Source: Saccoglossus kowalevskii (taxonomy: Eukaryota > Hemichordata > Enteropneusta > Harrimaniidae). From it: a stretch of 64,000 nt of DNA. A program made the position numbers and the translations under genes. The notes under the pieces were generated by a model. It had not been told where the DNA came from. It saw nothing but the letters and a program-made list of their open reading frames with translations, and did not search any database. How positions within the stretch are numbered: position 1 is the stretch's first letter; each line of letters begins with the position of its first letter. Below, piece after piece: positions 52,011-63,347 of this stretch. The stretch covers positions 1 to 64,000 of the forward strand of contig NW_003106153.1 of NCBI RefSeq assembly GCF_000003605.2. Reading direction: 5' to 3'.

Positions 52011-52652
52011 TGAGTGCTTGAACATTTCAGCTTTACTGAGTGCTTGAACATTTCAGCTTTACTGAGTGTTTGAACAATTCAGCTTTACTGAGTGCTTGAA
52101 CATTTCAGCTTTACTGAGTGCTTGAACAATTCAGCTTTACTGAGTGTTTGAACAATTCAGCTTTACTGAGTGTTTGAACAATTCAGCTTTACTGAGTGTT
52201 TGAACATTTCAGCTTTACTGAGTGCTTCAACAATTCAGCTTTACTGAGTGTTTGAACATTTCAGCTTTACTGAGTGTTTGAACATTTCTGCTTTACTGAG
52301 TGCTTGAACAATTCAGCTTTACTGAGTGCTTGAACATTTCAGCTTTACTGAGTGTTTGAACAATTCAGCTTTACTGAGTGCTTGAACATTTCAGCTTTAC
52401 TGAGTGGTTGAACATTTCAGCTTTACTGAGTGGTTTGAACATTTCAGCTTTACTGAGTGCTTGAACATTTCAGCTTTACTGAGTGCTTGAACATTTCAGC
52501 TTTACTGAGTGCTTGAACATTTCAGCTTTACTGAGTGCTTGAACATTTCAGCTTTACTGAGTGTTTGAACATTTCAGCTTTACTGAGTGCTTGAACATTT
52601 CAGCTTTACTGAGTGTTTGAACAATTCAGCTTTACTGAGTGTTTGAACATTT

Positions 52653-52918
52653 CAACTTTACTGAGTGTTTGAACAATTCAGCTTTACCGAGTCCTTGAAC
52701 AATTCAGCTTTACTGAGTGTTTGAACATTTCAGCTTTGCTGAGTGCTTGAACATTTCAGCTTTACTGAGTGCTTGAACATTTCAGCTTTACTGAGTGCTT
52801 GAACATTTCAGCTTTACTGAGTGCTTGAACATTTCAGCTTTACTGAGTGTTTGAACATTTCAGCTTTACTGAGTGCTTGAACAATTCAGCTTTACTGAGT
52901 GCTTGAACAATTCAGCAT
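52653..52918 (+). repeat. Higher-order module copy, left part only
   Basis: CAACTTT at 52653, CCGAGTCC at 52687 (34 bp) and CAGCAT at 52913 (226 bp) are present, but GAACTATT and GTTTTAAC are not. A rare TTGCTGAG variant (A8G) follows CCGAGTCC closely here and also at 37.7 kb, linking those two copies. Confidence 0.8.
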
Positions 52919-53920
52919 TACTGAGTGTTTGAACAATTCAGCTTTACTGAGTGTTTGAACATTTCAGCTTTACTGAGTGCTTGAACAATTCAGCTTTACT
53001 GAGTGCTTGAACATTTCAGCTTTACTGAGTGCTTGAACAATTCAGCTTTACTGAGTGCTTGAACATTTCAGCTTTACTGAGTGCTTGAACATTTCAGCTT
53101 TACTGAGTGCTTGAACATTTCAGCTTTACTGAGTGTTTGAACATTTCAGCTTTACTGAGTGTTTGAACATTTCAGCTTTACTGAGTGTTTGAACAATTCA
53201 GCTTTACTGAGTGCTTGAACATTTCAGCTTTACTGAGTGCTTGAACATTTCAGCTTTACTGAGTCCTTGAACATTTCAGCTTTACTGAGTGCTTGAACAA
53301 TTCAGCTTTACTGAGTGTTTGAACAATTCAGCTTTACTGAGTGTTTGAACAATTCAGCTTTACTGAGTGTTTGAACATTTCAGCTTTACTGAGTGCTTCA
53401 ACATTTCAGCTTTACTGAGTGCTTGAACATTTCAGCTTTACTGAGTGTTTGAACAATTCAGCTTTACTGAGTGCTTGAACATTTCAGCTTTACTGAGTGT
53501 TTGAACATTTCAGCTTTACCGAGTGCTTGAACATTTCAGCTTTACTGAGTGTTTGAACATTTCAGCTTTACTGAGTGCTTGAACATTTCAGCTTTACTGA
53601 GTGTTTGAACATTTCAGCTTTACTGAGTGCTTGAACATTTCAGCTTTACTGAGTGCTTGAACAATTCAGCTTTACTGAGTGCTTGAACATTTCAGCTTTA
53701 CTGAGTGCTTGAACATTTCAGCTTTACTGAGTGGTTGAACATTTCAGCTTTACTGAGTGTTTGAACATTTCAGCTTTACTGAGTGTTTGAACAATTCAGC
53801 TTTACTGAGTCCTTGAACAATTCAGCTTTACTGAGTCCTTGAACATTTCAGCTTTACTGAGTGCTTGAACAATTCAGCTTTACTGAGTGCTTGAACATTT
53901 CAGCTTTACTGAGTGCTTGA

Positions 53921-54030
53921 ACATTCAGCTTACTGAGTGCTTGAACATTCAGCTTACTGAGTGCTTGAACAATCAGCTTACTGAGTGCTTGAACAAATCA
54001 GCTTACTGAGTGTTTGAACAAATCAGCTTT
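53921..54030. other. Indel-dense tract
   Basis: Four CAGCTTACTG units with AACATTCAG, AACAATCAG and two AACAAATCAG occur in four to five successive units, giving consecutive 24-25 bp steps. Confidence 0.72.
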
Positions 54031-54695
54031 ACTGAGTGTTAGAACAATTCAGCTTTACTGAGTGTTTGAACATTTCAGCTTTACTGAGTGCTTGAACAAT
54101 TCAGCTTTACTGAGTGCTTGAACATTTCAGCTTTACTGAGTGCTTGAACATTTCAGCTTTACTGAGTGGTTGAACATTTCAGCTTTACTGAGTGTTTGAA
54201 CATTTCAGCTTTACTGAGTCCTTGAACAATTCAGCTTTACTGAGTCCTTGAACATTTCAGCTTTACTGAGTGCTTGAACAATTCAGCTTTACTGAGTGTT
54301 TGAACAATTCAGCTTTACTGAGTGTTTGAACAATTCAGCTTTACTGAGTGTTTGAACATTTCAGCTTTACTGAGTGCTTCAACAATTCAGCTTTACTGAG
54401 TGTTTGAACATTTCAGCTTTACTGAGTGTTTGAACAATTCAGCTTTACTGAGTCCTTGAACAATTCAGCTTTACTGAGTCCTTGAACATTTCAGCTTTAC
54501 TGAGTGTTTGAACAATTCAGCTTTACTGAGTGTTTGAACAATTCAGCTTTACTGAGTGTTTGAACATTTCAGCTTTACTGAGTGTTTGAACATTTCAGCT
54601 TTACTGAGTGTTTGAACAATTCAGCTTTACTGAGTGTTTGAACAATTCAGCTTTACTGAGTGTTTGGACATTTCAGCTTTACTGAGTGTTTGAAC

Positions 54696-54981
54696 TATTC
54701 AGCTTTACTGAGTGTTTGAACATTTCAGCTTTACTGAGTGTTTGAACATTTCAGCTTTACTGAGTGCTTGAACATTTCAGCTTTACTGAGTGCTTGAACA
54801 TTTCAGCTTTACTGAGTGCTTGAACATTTCAGCTTTACTGAGTGTTTGAACATTTCAGCTTTACTGAGTGCTTGAACATTTCAGCTTTACTGAGTGCTTG
54901 AACATTTCAGCTTTACTGAGTGCTTGAACATTTCAGCTTTACTGAGTGCTTGAACATTTCAGCTTTACTGAGTGTTTTAAC
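54696..54981 (+). repeat. GAACTATT to GTTTTAAC block, 276-bp spacing
   Basis: The TATT variant is at 54696 and GTGTTTTAAC at 54972, 276 bp apart. It directly follows a GTTTGGAC unit and a different variant context, so this block has been placed next to another module rather than its usual left neighbour. Confidence 0.8.
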
Positions 54982-56097
54982 ATTTCAGCTTTACTGAGTG
55001 CTTGAACATTTCAGCTTTACTGAGTGCTTGAACATTTCAGCTTTACTGAGTGCTTGAACATTTCAGCTTTACTGAGTGCTTGAACATTTCAGCTTTACTG
55101 AGTGTTTGAACATTTCAGCTTTACTGAGTGTTTGAACATTTCAGCTTTACTGAGTGCTTGAACAATTCAGCTTTACTGAGTGCTTGAACATTTCAGCTTT
55201 ACTGAGTGCTTGAACCGTTCAGCTTTACTGAGTGTTTGAACAGTTCAGCTTTACTGAATGCTTGAACAATTCAGCTTTACTGAGTGCTTGAACATTTCAG
55301 CTTTACTGAGTGCTTGAACATTTCAGCTTTACTGAGTGTTTGAACATTTCAGCTTTACTGAGTGCTTGAACAATTCAGCTTTACTGAGTGCTTGAACATT
55401 TCAGCTTTACTGAGTGCTTGAACATTTCAGCTTTACTGAGTGTTTGAACAATTCAGCTTTACTGAGTGCTTGAACATTTCAGCTTTACTGAGTGTTTGAA
55501 CAATTCAGCTTTACTGAGTGCTTGAACAATTCAGCTTTACTGAGTGTTTGAACAATTCAGCTTTACTGAGTGTTTGAACAATTCAGCTTTACTGAGTGTT
55601 TGAACAATTCAGCTTTACTGAGTGTTTGAACAATTCAGCTTTACTGAGTGTTTGAACAATTCAGCTTTACTGAGTGTTTGAACATTTCAGCTTTACTGAG
55701 TGCTTGAACAATTCAGCTTTACTGAGTGCTTGAACATTTCAGCTTTACTGAGTGCTTGAACATTTCAGCTTTACTGAGTGGTTGAACATTTCAGCTTTAC
55801 TGAGTGTTTGAACAATTCAGCTTTACTGAGTCCTTGAACAATTCAGCTTTACTGAGTCCTTGAACATTTCAGCTTTACTGAGTGTTTGAACAATTCAGCT
55901 TTACTGAGTGTTTGAACAATTCAGCTTTACTGAGTGTTTGAACATTTCAGCTTTACTGAGTGTTTGAACATTTCAGCTTTACTGAGTGTTTGAACAATTC
56001 AGCTTTACTGAGTGTTTGAACAATTCAGCTTTACTGAGTGTTTGAACAATTCAGCTTTACTGAGTGCTTGAACAATTCAGCTTTACTGAGTGTTTGA

Positions 56098-56290
56098 ACA
56101 TTCAGCTTACTGAGTGCTGAACAATCAGCTTACTGAGTGCTGAACATTTCAGCTTAACTGAGTGCTTGAACATTCAGCTTACCGAGTGCTTGAACATTCA
56201 GCTTTACCGAGTGCTTGAACATTTCAGCTTACTGAGTGCTTGAACATTTCAGCTTACTGAGTGCTTGAACATTTCAGCTTACTGAGTGCT
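56098..56290. other. Indel-dense tract before the gap
   Basis: CAGCTTACTG, GTGCTGAAC, AACAATCAG, AACATTCAG and CAGCTTACCG are packed together, followed by three more CAGCTTACTG units. It covers the start of the CAGCTTAAC block at 56150, so that copy's spacing is off by about 6 bp. Confidence 0.72.
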
Positions 56291-56917
56291 TGAACATTTC
56301 AGCTTTACTGAGTGCTTGAACATTTCAGCTTTACTGAGTGCTTGAACATTTCAGCTTTACTGAGTGCTTGAACAATTCAGCTTTACTGAGTGCTTGAACA
56401 TTTCAGCTTTACTGAGTGCTTGAACATTTCAGCTTTACTGAGTGTTTGAACATTTCAGCTTTACCGAGTGCTTGAACATTTCAGCTTTACTGAGTGTTTG
56501 AACATTTCAGCTTTACTGAGTGCTTGAACATTTCAGCTTTACTGAGTGTTTGAACATTTCAGCTTTACTGAGTGCTTGAACAATTCAGCTTTACTGAGTG
56601 CTTGAACATTTCAGCTTTACTGAGTGCTTGAACATTTCAGCTTTACTGAGTGGTTGAACATTTCAGCTTTACTGAGTGTTTGAACATTTCAGCTTTACTG
56701 AGTGTTTGAACAATTCAGCTTTACTGAGTCCTTGAACAATTCAGCTTTACTGAGTCCTTGAACATTTCAGCTTTACTGAGTGCTTGAACAATTCAGCTTT
56801 ACTGAGTGCTTGAACATTTCAGCTTTACTGAGTGTTTGAACATTTCAGCTTTACTGAGTGTTTGAACAATTCAGCTTTACTGAGTGCTTGGACAATTCAG
56901 CTTACTGAGTGCTGAAC

Positions 56918-56967
56918 NNNNNNNNNNNNNNNNNNNNNNNNNNNNNNNNNNNNNNNNNNNNNNNNNN
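56918..56967. other. Assembly gap of 50 N inside the array
   Basis: Fifty consecutive N interrupt the array. The left flank ends with a shortened unit (CTTACTGAGTGCTGAAC) and the right flank begins with the malformed CATCAAGCTTTACTG, so consensus quality is poor on both sides. The gap lies between two copies of the same higher-order block, marked by CAGCTTAAC at 56150 and 57076. That suggests the assembler could not resolve near-identical copies. A round 50 is likely a placeholder, so the true missing length is unknown. Confidence 0.97.
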
Positions 56968-57075
56968 CATCAAGCTTTACTGAGTGCTTGAACATTTCAG
57001 CTTTACTGAGTGTTTGAACATTTCAGCTTTACTGAGTGCTTGAACAATTCAGCTTTACTGAGTGCTTGAACATTT

Positions 57076-57345
57076 CAGCTTAACTGAGTGCTTGAACATT
57101 TCAGCTTTACTGAGTGCTTGAACATTTCAGCTTTACCGAGTGCTTGAACATTTCAGCTTTACTGAGTGCTTGAACATTTCAGCTTTACTGAGTGCTTGAA
57201 CATTTCAGCTTTACTGAGTGCTTGAACATTTCAGCTTTACTGAGTGCTTGAACAATTCAGCTTTACTGAGTGCTTGAACATTTCAGCTTTACTGAGTGCT
57301 TGAACATTTCAGCTTTACTGAGTGTTTGAACATTTCAGCTTTACC
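57076..57345 (+). repeat. CAGCTTAAC to ACCGAGTGC block right of the gap
   Basis: CAGCTTAAC is at 57076 and a TTTACCGAG unit starts at 57336, 260 bp (10 units) later, two units shorter than the 13-kb copy. A copy also begins at 56150, so the 50-N gap sits between two members of the same family. Confidence 0.78.
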
Positions 57346-59596
57346 GAGTGCTTGAACATTTCAGCTTTACTGAGTGTTTGAACATTTCAGCTTTACTGAG
57401 TGCTTGAACATTTCAGCTTTACTGAGTGTTTGAACATTTCAGCTTTACTGAGTGCTTGAACATTTCAGCTTTACTGAGTGCTTGAACAATTCAGCTTTAC
57501 TGAGTGCTTGAACATTTCAGCTTTACTGAGTGCTTGAACATTTCAGCTTTACTGAGTGGTTGAACATTTCAGCTTTACTGAGTGTTTGAACATTTCAGCT
57601 TTACTGAGTGTTTGAACAATTCAGCTTTACTGAGTGCTTGAACAATTCAGCTTTACTGAGTGCTTGAACATTTCAGCTTTACTGAGTGTTTGAACAATTC
57701 AGCTTTACTGAGTGCTTGAACAATTCAGCTTTACTGAGTGCTTGAACAATTCAGCTTTACTGAGTGCTTGAACATTTCAGCTTTACTGAGTGCTTGAACA
57801 TTTCAGCTTTACTGAGTGTTTGAACAATTCAGCTTTACTGAGTGCTTGAACATTTCAGCTTTACTGAGTGTTTGAACAATTCAGCTTTACTGAGTGCTTG
57901 AACAATTCAGCTTTACTGAGTGTTTGAACAATTCAGCTTTACTGAGTGTTTGAACATTTCAGCTTTACTGAGTGCTTGAACATTTCAGCTTTACTGAGTG
58001 TTTGAACATTTCAGCTTTACTGAGTGCTTGAACATTTCAGCTTTACTGAGTGTTTGAACAATTCAGCTTTACTGAGTGTTTGAACATTTCAGATTTACTG
58101 AGTGTTTGAACAATTCAGCTTTACTGAGTCCTTGAACAATTCAGCTTTACTGAGTCCTTGAACATTTCAGCTTTACTGAGTGTTTGAACATTTCAGCTTT
58201 ACTGAGTGTTTGAACAATTCAGCTTTACTGAGTGTTTGAACAATTCAGCTTTACTGAGTGTTTGAACAATTCAGCTTTACTGAGTGTTTGAACATTTCAG
58301 CTTTACTGAGTGCTTCAACAATTCAGCTTTACTGAGTACTTGAACAATGCAGCTTTACTGAGTCCTTGAACAATTCAGCTTTACTGAGTCCTTGAACATT
58401 TCAGCTTTACTGAGTGTTTGAACATTTCAGCTGTACTGAGTGTTTGAACAATTCAGCTTTACTGAGTGTTTGAACAATTCAGCTTTACTGAGTGTTTGAA
58501 CAATTCAGCTTTACTGAGTGTTTGAACAATTCAGCTTTACTGAGTGCTTGAACAATTCAGCTTTACTGAGTCCTTGAACATTTCAGCTTTACTGAGTGCT
58601 TGAACAATTCAGCTTTACTGAGTGTTTGAACATTCAGCTTTACTGAGTGCTTGAACATTTCAGCTTTACTGAGTGCTTGAACATTTCAGCTTTACTGAGT
58701 GCTTGAACAATTCAGCTTTACTGAGTGCTTGAACATTTCAGCTTTACTGAGTGTTTGAACATTTCAGCTTTACTGAGTGCTTGAACATTTCAGCTTTACT
58801 GAGTGTTTGAACATTTCAGCTTTACTGAGTGCTTGAACAATTCAGCTTTACTGAGTGCTTGAACATTTCAGCTTAACTGAGTGCTTGAACAATTCAGCTT
58901 TACTGAGTGTTTGAACATTTCAGCTTTACTGAGTGTTTGAACATTTCAGCTTTACTGAGTGCTTGAACAATTCAGCTTTACTGAGTGCTTGAACAATTCA
59001 GCATTACTGAGTGTTTGAACAATTCAGCTTTACTGAGTGTTTGAACATTTCAGCTTTACTGAGTGCTTGAACAATTCAGCTTTACTGAGTGCTTGAACAT
59101 TTCAGCTTTACTGAGTGCTTGAACAATTCAGCTTTACTGAGTGCTTGAACAATTCAGCTTTACTGAGTGCTTGAACATTTCAGCTTTACTGAGTGCTTGA
59201 ACATTTCAGCTTTACTGAGTGCTTGAACATTTCAGCTTTACTGAGTGCTTGAACAATTCAGCTTTACTGAGTGTTTGAACATTTCAGCTTTACTGAGTGC
59301 TTGAACAATTCAGCTTTACTGAGTGCTTGAACATTTCAGCTTTACTGAGTGCTTGAACCGTTCAGCTTTACTGAGTGTTTGAACAATTCAGCTTTACTGA
59401 ATGCTTGAACAATTCAGCTTTACTGAGTGCTTGAACATTTCAGCTTTACTGAGTGCTTGAACATTTCAGCTTTACTGAGTGTTTGAACATTTCAGCTTTA
59501 CTGAGTGCTTGAACAATTCAGCTTTACTGAGTGCTTGAACATTTCAGCTTTACTGAGTGCTTGAACATTTCAGCTTTACTGAGTGTTTGAACAATT

Positions 59597-59734
59597 CAGC
59601 TTGACTGAGTGCTTGAACAATTCAGCTTTACTGAGTGCTTGAACATTTCAGCTTTACTGAGTGCTTGAACATTTCAGCTTTACTGAGTGTTTGAACATTT
59701 CAGCTTTACTGAGTGTTGAACAATTCAGCTTTAC
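59597..59734 (+). repeat. Block with inherited 25-bp unit, copy 3
   Basis: CAGCTTGAC at 59597 and the 25-bp GTGTTGAACAATT unit at 59713 are again 116 bp apart. The start is 7,724 bp after copy 2. Confidence 0.82.
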
Positions 59735-60400
59735 TGAGTGCTTGAACATTTCAGCTTTACTGAGTGCTTGAACATTTCAGCTTTACTGAGTGTTTGAACA
59801 ATTCAGCTTTACTGAGTGCTTGAACATTTCAGCTTTACTGAGTGTTTGAACAATTCAGCTTTACTGAGTGTTTGAACAATTCAGCTTTACTGAGTGCTTG
59901 AACAATTCAGCTTTACTGAGTGTTTGAACATTTCAGCTTTACTGAGTGCTTGAACATTTCAGCTTTACTGAGTGCTTGAACAATTCAGCTTTACTGAGTG
60001 TTTGAACATTTCAGCTTTACTGAGTGCTTGAACAATTCAGCTTTACTGAGTGTTTGAACAATTCAGCTTTACTGAGTGTTAGAACAATTCAGCTTTACTG
60101 AGTGTTTGAACATTTCAGCTTTACTGAGTGCTTGAACATTTCAGCTTTACTGAGTGCTTGAACATTTCAGCTTTACTGAGTGCTTGAACATTTCAGCTTT
60201 ACTGAGTGGTTGAACATTTCAGCTTTACTGAGTGCTTGAACAATTCAGCTTTACTGAGTGCTTGAACATTTCAGCTTTACTGAGTGCTTGAACATTTCAG
60301 CTTTACTGAGTGCTTGAACATTTCAGCTTTACAGAGTGCTTGAACATTTCAGCTTTACTGAGTGTTTGAACATTTCAGCTTTACTGAGTGCTTGAACAAT

Positions 60401-60480
60401 TCAGCTTACTGAGTGCTTGAACATTTCAGCTTACTGAGTGCTTGAACATTCAGCTTTACTGAGTGTTTGAACAAATCAGC
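60401..60480. other. Indel-dense tract, short
   Basis: Two CAGCTTACTG, one AACATTCAG and one AACAAATCAG occur in three to four units. Confidence 0.65.
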
Positions 60481-61219
60481 TTTACTGAGTGCTTGAACAA
60501 TTCAGCTTTACTGAGTGCTTGAACATTTCAGCTTTACTGAGTGCTTGAACATTTCAGCTTTACTGAGTGTTTGAACATTTCAGCTTTACTGAGTGCTTGA
60601 ACAATTCAGCTTTACTGAGTGCTTGAACATTTCAGCTTTACTGAGTGCTTGAACATTTCAGCTTTACTGAGTGCTTGAACATTTCAGCTTTACTGAGTGT
60701 TTGAACAATTCAGCTTTACTGAGTGCTTGAACATTTCAGCTTTACTGAGTGTTTGAACAATTCAGCTTTACTGAGTGCTTGAACATTTCAGCTTTACTGA
60801 GTCCTTGAACATTTCAGCTTTACTGAGTGCTTGAACAATTCAGCTTTACTGAGTGTTTGAACAATTCAGCTTTACTGAGTGTTTGAACAATTCAGCTTTA
60901 CTGAGTGTTTGAACATTTCAGCTTTACTGAGTGCTTCAACAATTCAGCTTTACTGAGTGTTTGAACATTTCAGCTTTACTGAGTGTTTGAACATTTCTGC
61001 TTTACTGAGTGCTTGAACAATTCAGCTTTACTGAGTGCTTGAACATTTCAGCTTTACTGAGTGTTTGAACATTTCAGCTTTACTGAGTGCTTGAACAATT
61101 CAGCTTTACTGAGTGCTTGAACATTTCAGCTTTACTGAGTGCTTGAACATTTCAGCTTTACTGAGTGTTTGAACAATTCAGCTTTACTGAGTGCTTGAAC
61201 ATTTCAGCTTTACTGAGTG

Positions 61220-61255
61220 TTGGAACATTCAGCTTTACTGAGTGCTTTGACATTT
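61220..61255. other. Indel-dense tract, short
   Basis: GTGTTGGAACATTCAG and GTGCTTTGACATTT are neighbouring units of altered length. The combination GCTTTGACATTT is not seen elsewhere. Confidence 0.6.
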
Positions 61256-63347
61256 CAGCTTTACTGAGTGTTTGAACATTTCAGCTTTACTGAGTGTTTG
61301 AACAATTCAGCTTTACTGAGTGTTTGAACAATTCAGCTTTACTGAGTGTTTGAACAATTCAGCTTTACTGAGTGCTTGAACAATTCAGCTTTACTGAGTG
61401 TTTGAACATTTCAGCTTTACTGAGTGCTTGAACAATTCAGCTTTACTGAGTGCTTGAACAATTCAGCTTTACTGAGTGCTTGAACATTTCAGCTTTACTG
61501 AGTGTTTGAACATTTCAGCTTTACTGAGTGCTTGAACAATTCAGCTTTACTGAGTGCTTGAACAATTCAGCTTTACTGAGTGTTTGAACATTTCAGCTTT
61601 ACTGAGTGCTTGAAAATTTCAGCTTTACTGAGTGCTTGAACATTTCAGCTTTACTGAGTGGTTGAACATTTCAGCTTTACTGAGTGTTGGAACATTTCAG
61701 CTTTACTGAGTGTTTGAACAATTCAGCTTTACTGAGTCCTTGAACAATTCAGCTTTACTGAGTCCTTGAACATTTCAGCTTTACTGAGTGTTTGAACAAT
61801 TCAGCTTTACTGAGTGTTTGAACATTTCAGCTTTACTGAGTGCTTGAACATTTCAGCTTTACTGAGTGCTTGAACATTTCAGCTTTACTGAGTGCTTAAA
61901 CATTTCAGCTTTACTGAGTGTTTGAACATTTCAGCTTTACTGAGTGCTTGAACATTTCAGCTTTACTGAGTGCTTGAACATTTCAGCTTTACTGAGTGTT
62001 TGAACATTTCAGCTTTACTGAGTGCTTGAACAATTCAGCTTTACTGAGTGCTTGAACATTTCAGCTTAACTGAGTGCTTGAACATTTCAGCTTTACCGAG
62101 TGCTTGAACATTTCAGCTTTACCGAGTGCTTGAACATTTCAGCTTTACTGAGTGCTTGAACATTTCAGCTTTACTGAGTGCTTGAACATTTCAGCTTTAC
62201 TGAGTGCTTGAACATTTCAGCTTTACTGAGTGCTTGAACATTTCAGCTTTACTGAGTGCTTGAACATTTCAGCTTTACTGAGTGCTTGAACAATTCAGCT
62301 TTACTGAGTGCTTGAACATTTCAGCTTTACAGAGTGCTTGAACATTTCAGCTTTACTGAGTGTTTGAACATTTCAGCTTTACTGAGTGCTTGAACAATTC
62401 AGCTTTACTGAGTGCTTGAACATTTCAGCTTTACTGAGTGCTTGAACATTTCAGCTTTACTGAGTGTGTGAACAATTCAGCTTTACTGAGTGCTTGAACA
62501 ATTCAGCTTTACTGAGTGCTTGAACATTTCAGCTTTACTGAGTGCTTGAACATTTCAGCTTTACTGAGTGTTTGAACATTTCAGCTTTACTGAGTGCTTG
62601 AACATTTCAGCTTTACTGAGTGCTTGAACATTTCAGCTTTACTGAGTGCTTGAACATTTCAGCTTTACTGAGTGCTTGAACATTTCAGCTTTACTGAGTG
62701 TTTGAACATTTCAGCTTTACTGAGTGTTTGAACATTTCAGCTTTACTGAGTGCTTGAACATTTCAGCTTTACTGAGTGCTTGAACATTTCAGCTTTACTG
62801 AGTGCTTGAACATTTCAGCTTTACTGAGTGTTTGAACATTTCAGCTTTACTGAGTGCTTGAACAATTCAGCTTTACTGAGTGCTTGAACATTTCAGCTTT
62901 ACTGAGTGCTTGAACATTTCAGCTTTACTGAGTGTTTGAACAATTCAGCTTTACTGAGTGCTTGAACATTTCAGCTTTACTGAGTGTTTGAACAATTCAG
63001 CTTTACTGAGTGCTTGAACATTTCAGCTTTACTGAGTCCTTGAACATTTCAGCTTTACTGAGTGCTTGAACAATTCAGCTTTACTGAGTGTTTGAACAAT
63101 TCAGCTTTACTGAGTGTTTGAACAATTCAGCTTTACTGAGTGTTTGAACATTTCAGCTTTACTGAGTGCTTCAACAATTCAGCTTTACTGAGTGTTTGAA
63201 CATTTCAGCTTTACTGAGTGTTTGAACATTTCAGCTTTACTGAGTGTTTGAACAATTCAGCTTTACTGAGTGTTTGAACATTTCAGCTTTACTGAGTGTT
63301 TGAACATTTCAGCTTTACTGAGTGCTTCAACAATTCAGCTTTACTGA

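Noticed and set aside
56918-56967. Foreign insertion hidden in the gap
   Set aside because: Both flanks are damaged satellite units of the same family. Nothing points to other sequence, and the round length of 50 suggests a placeholder.
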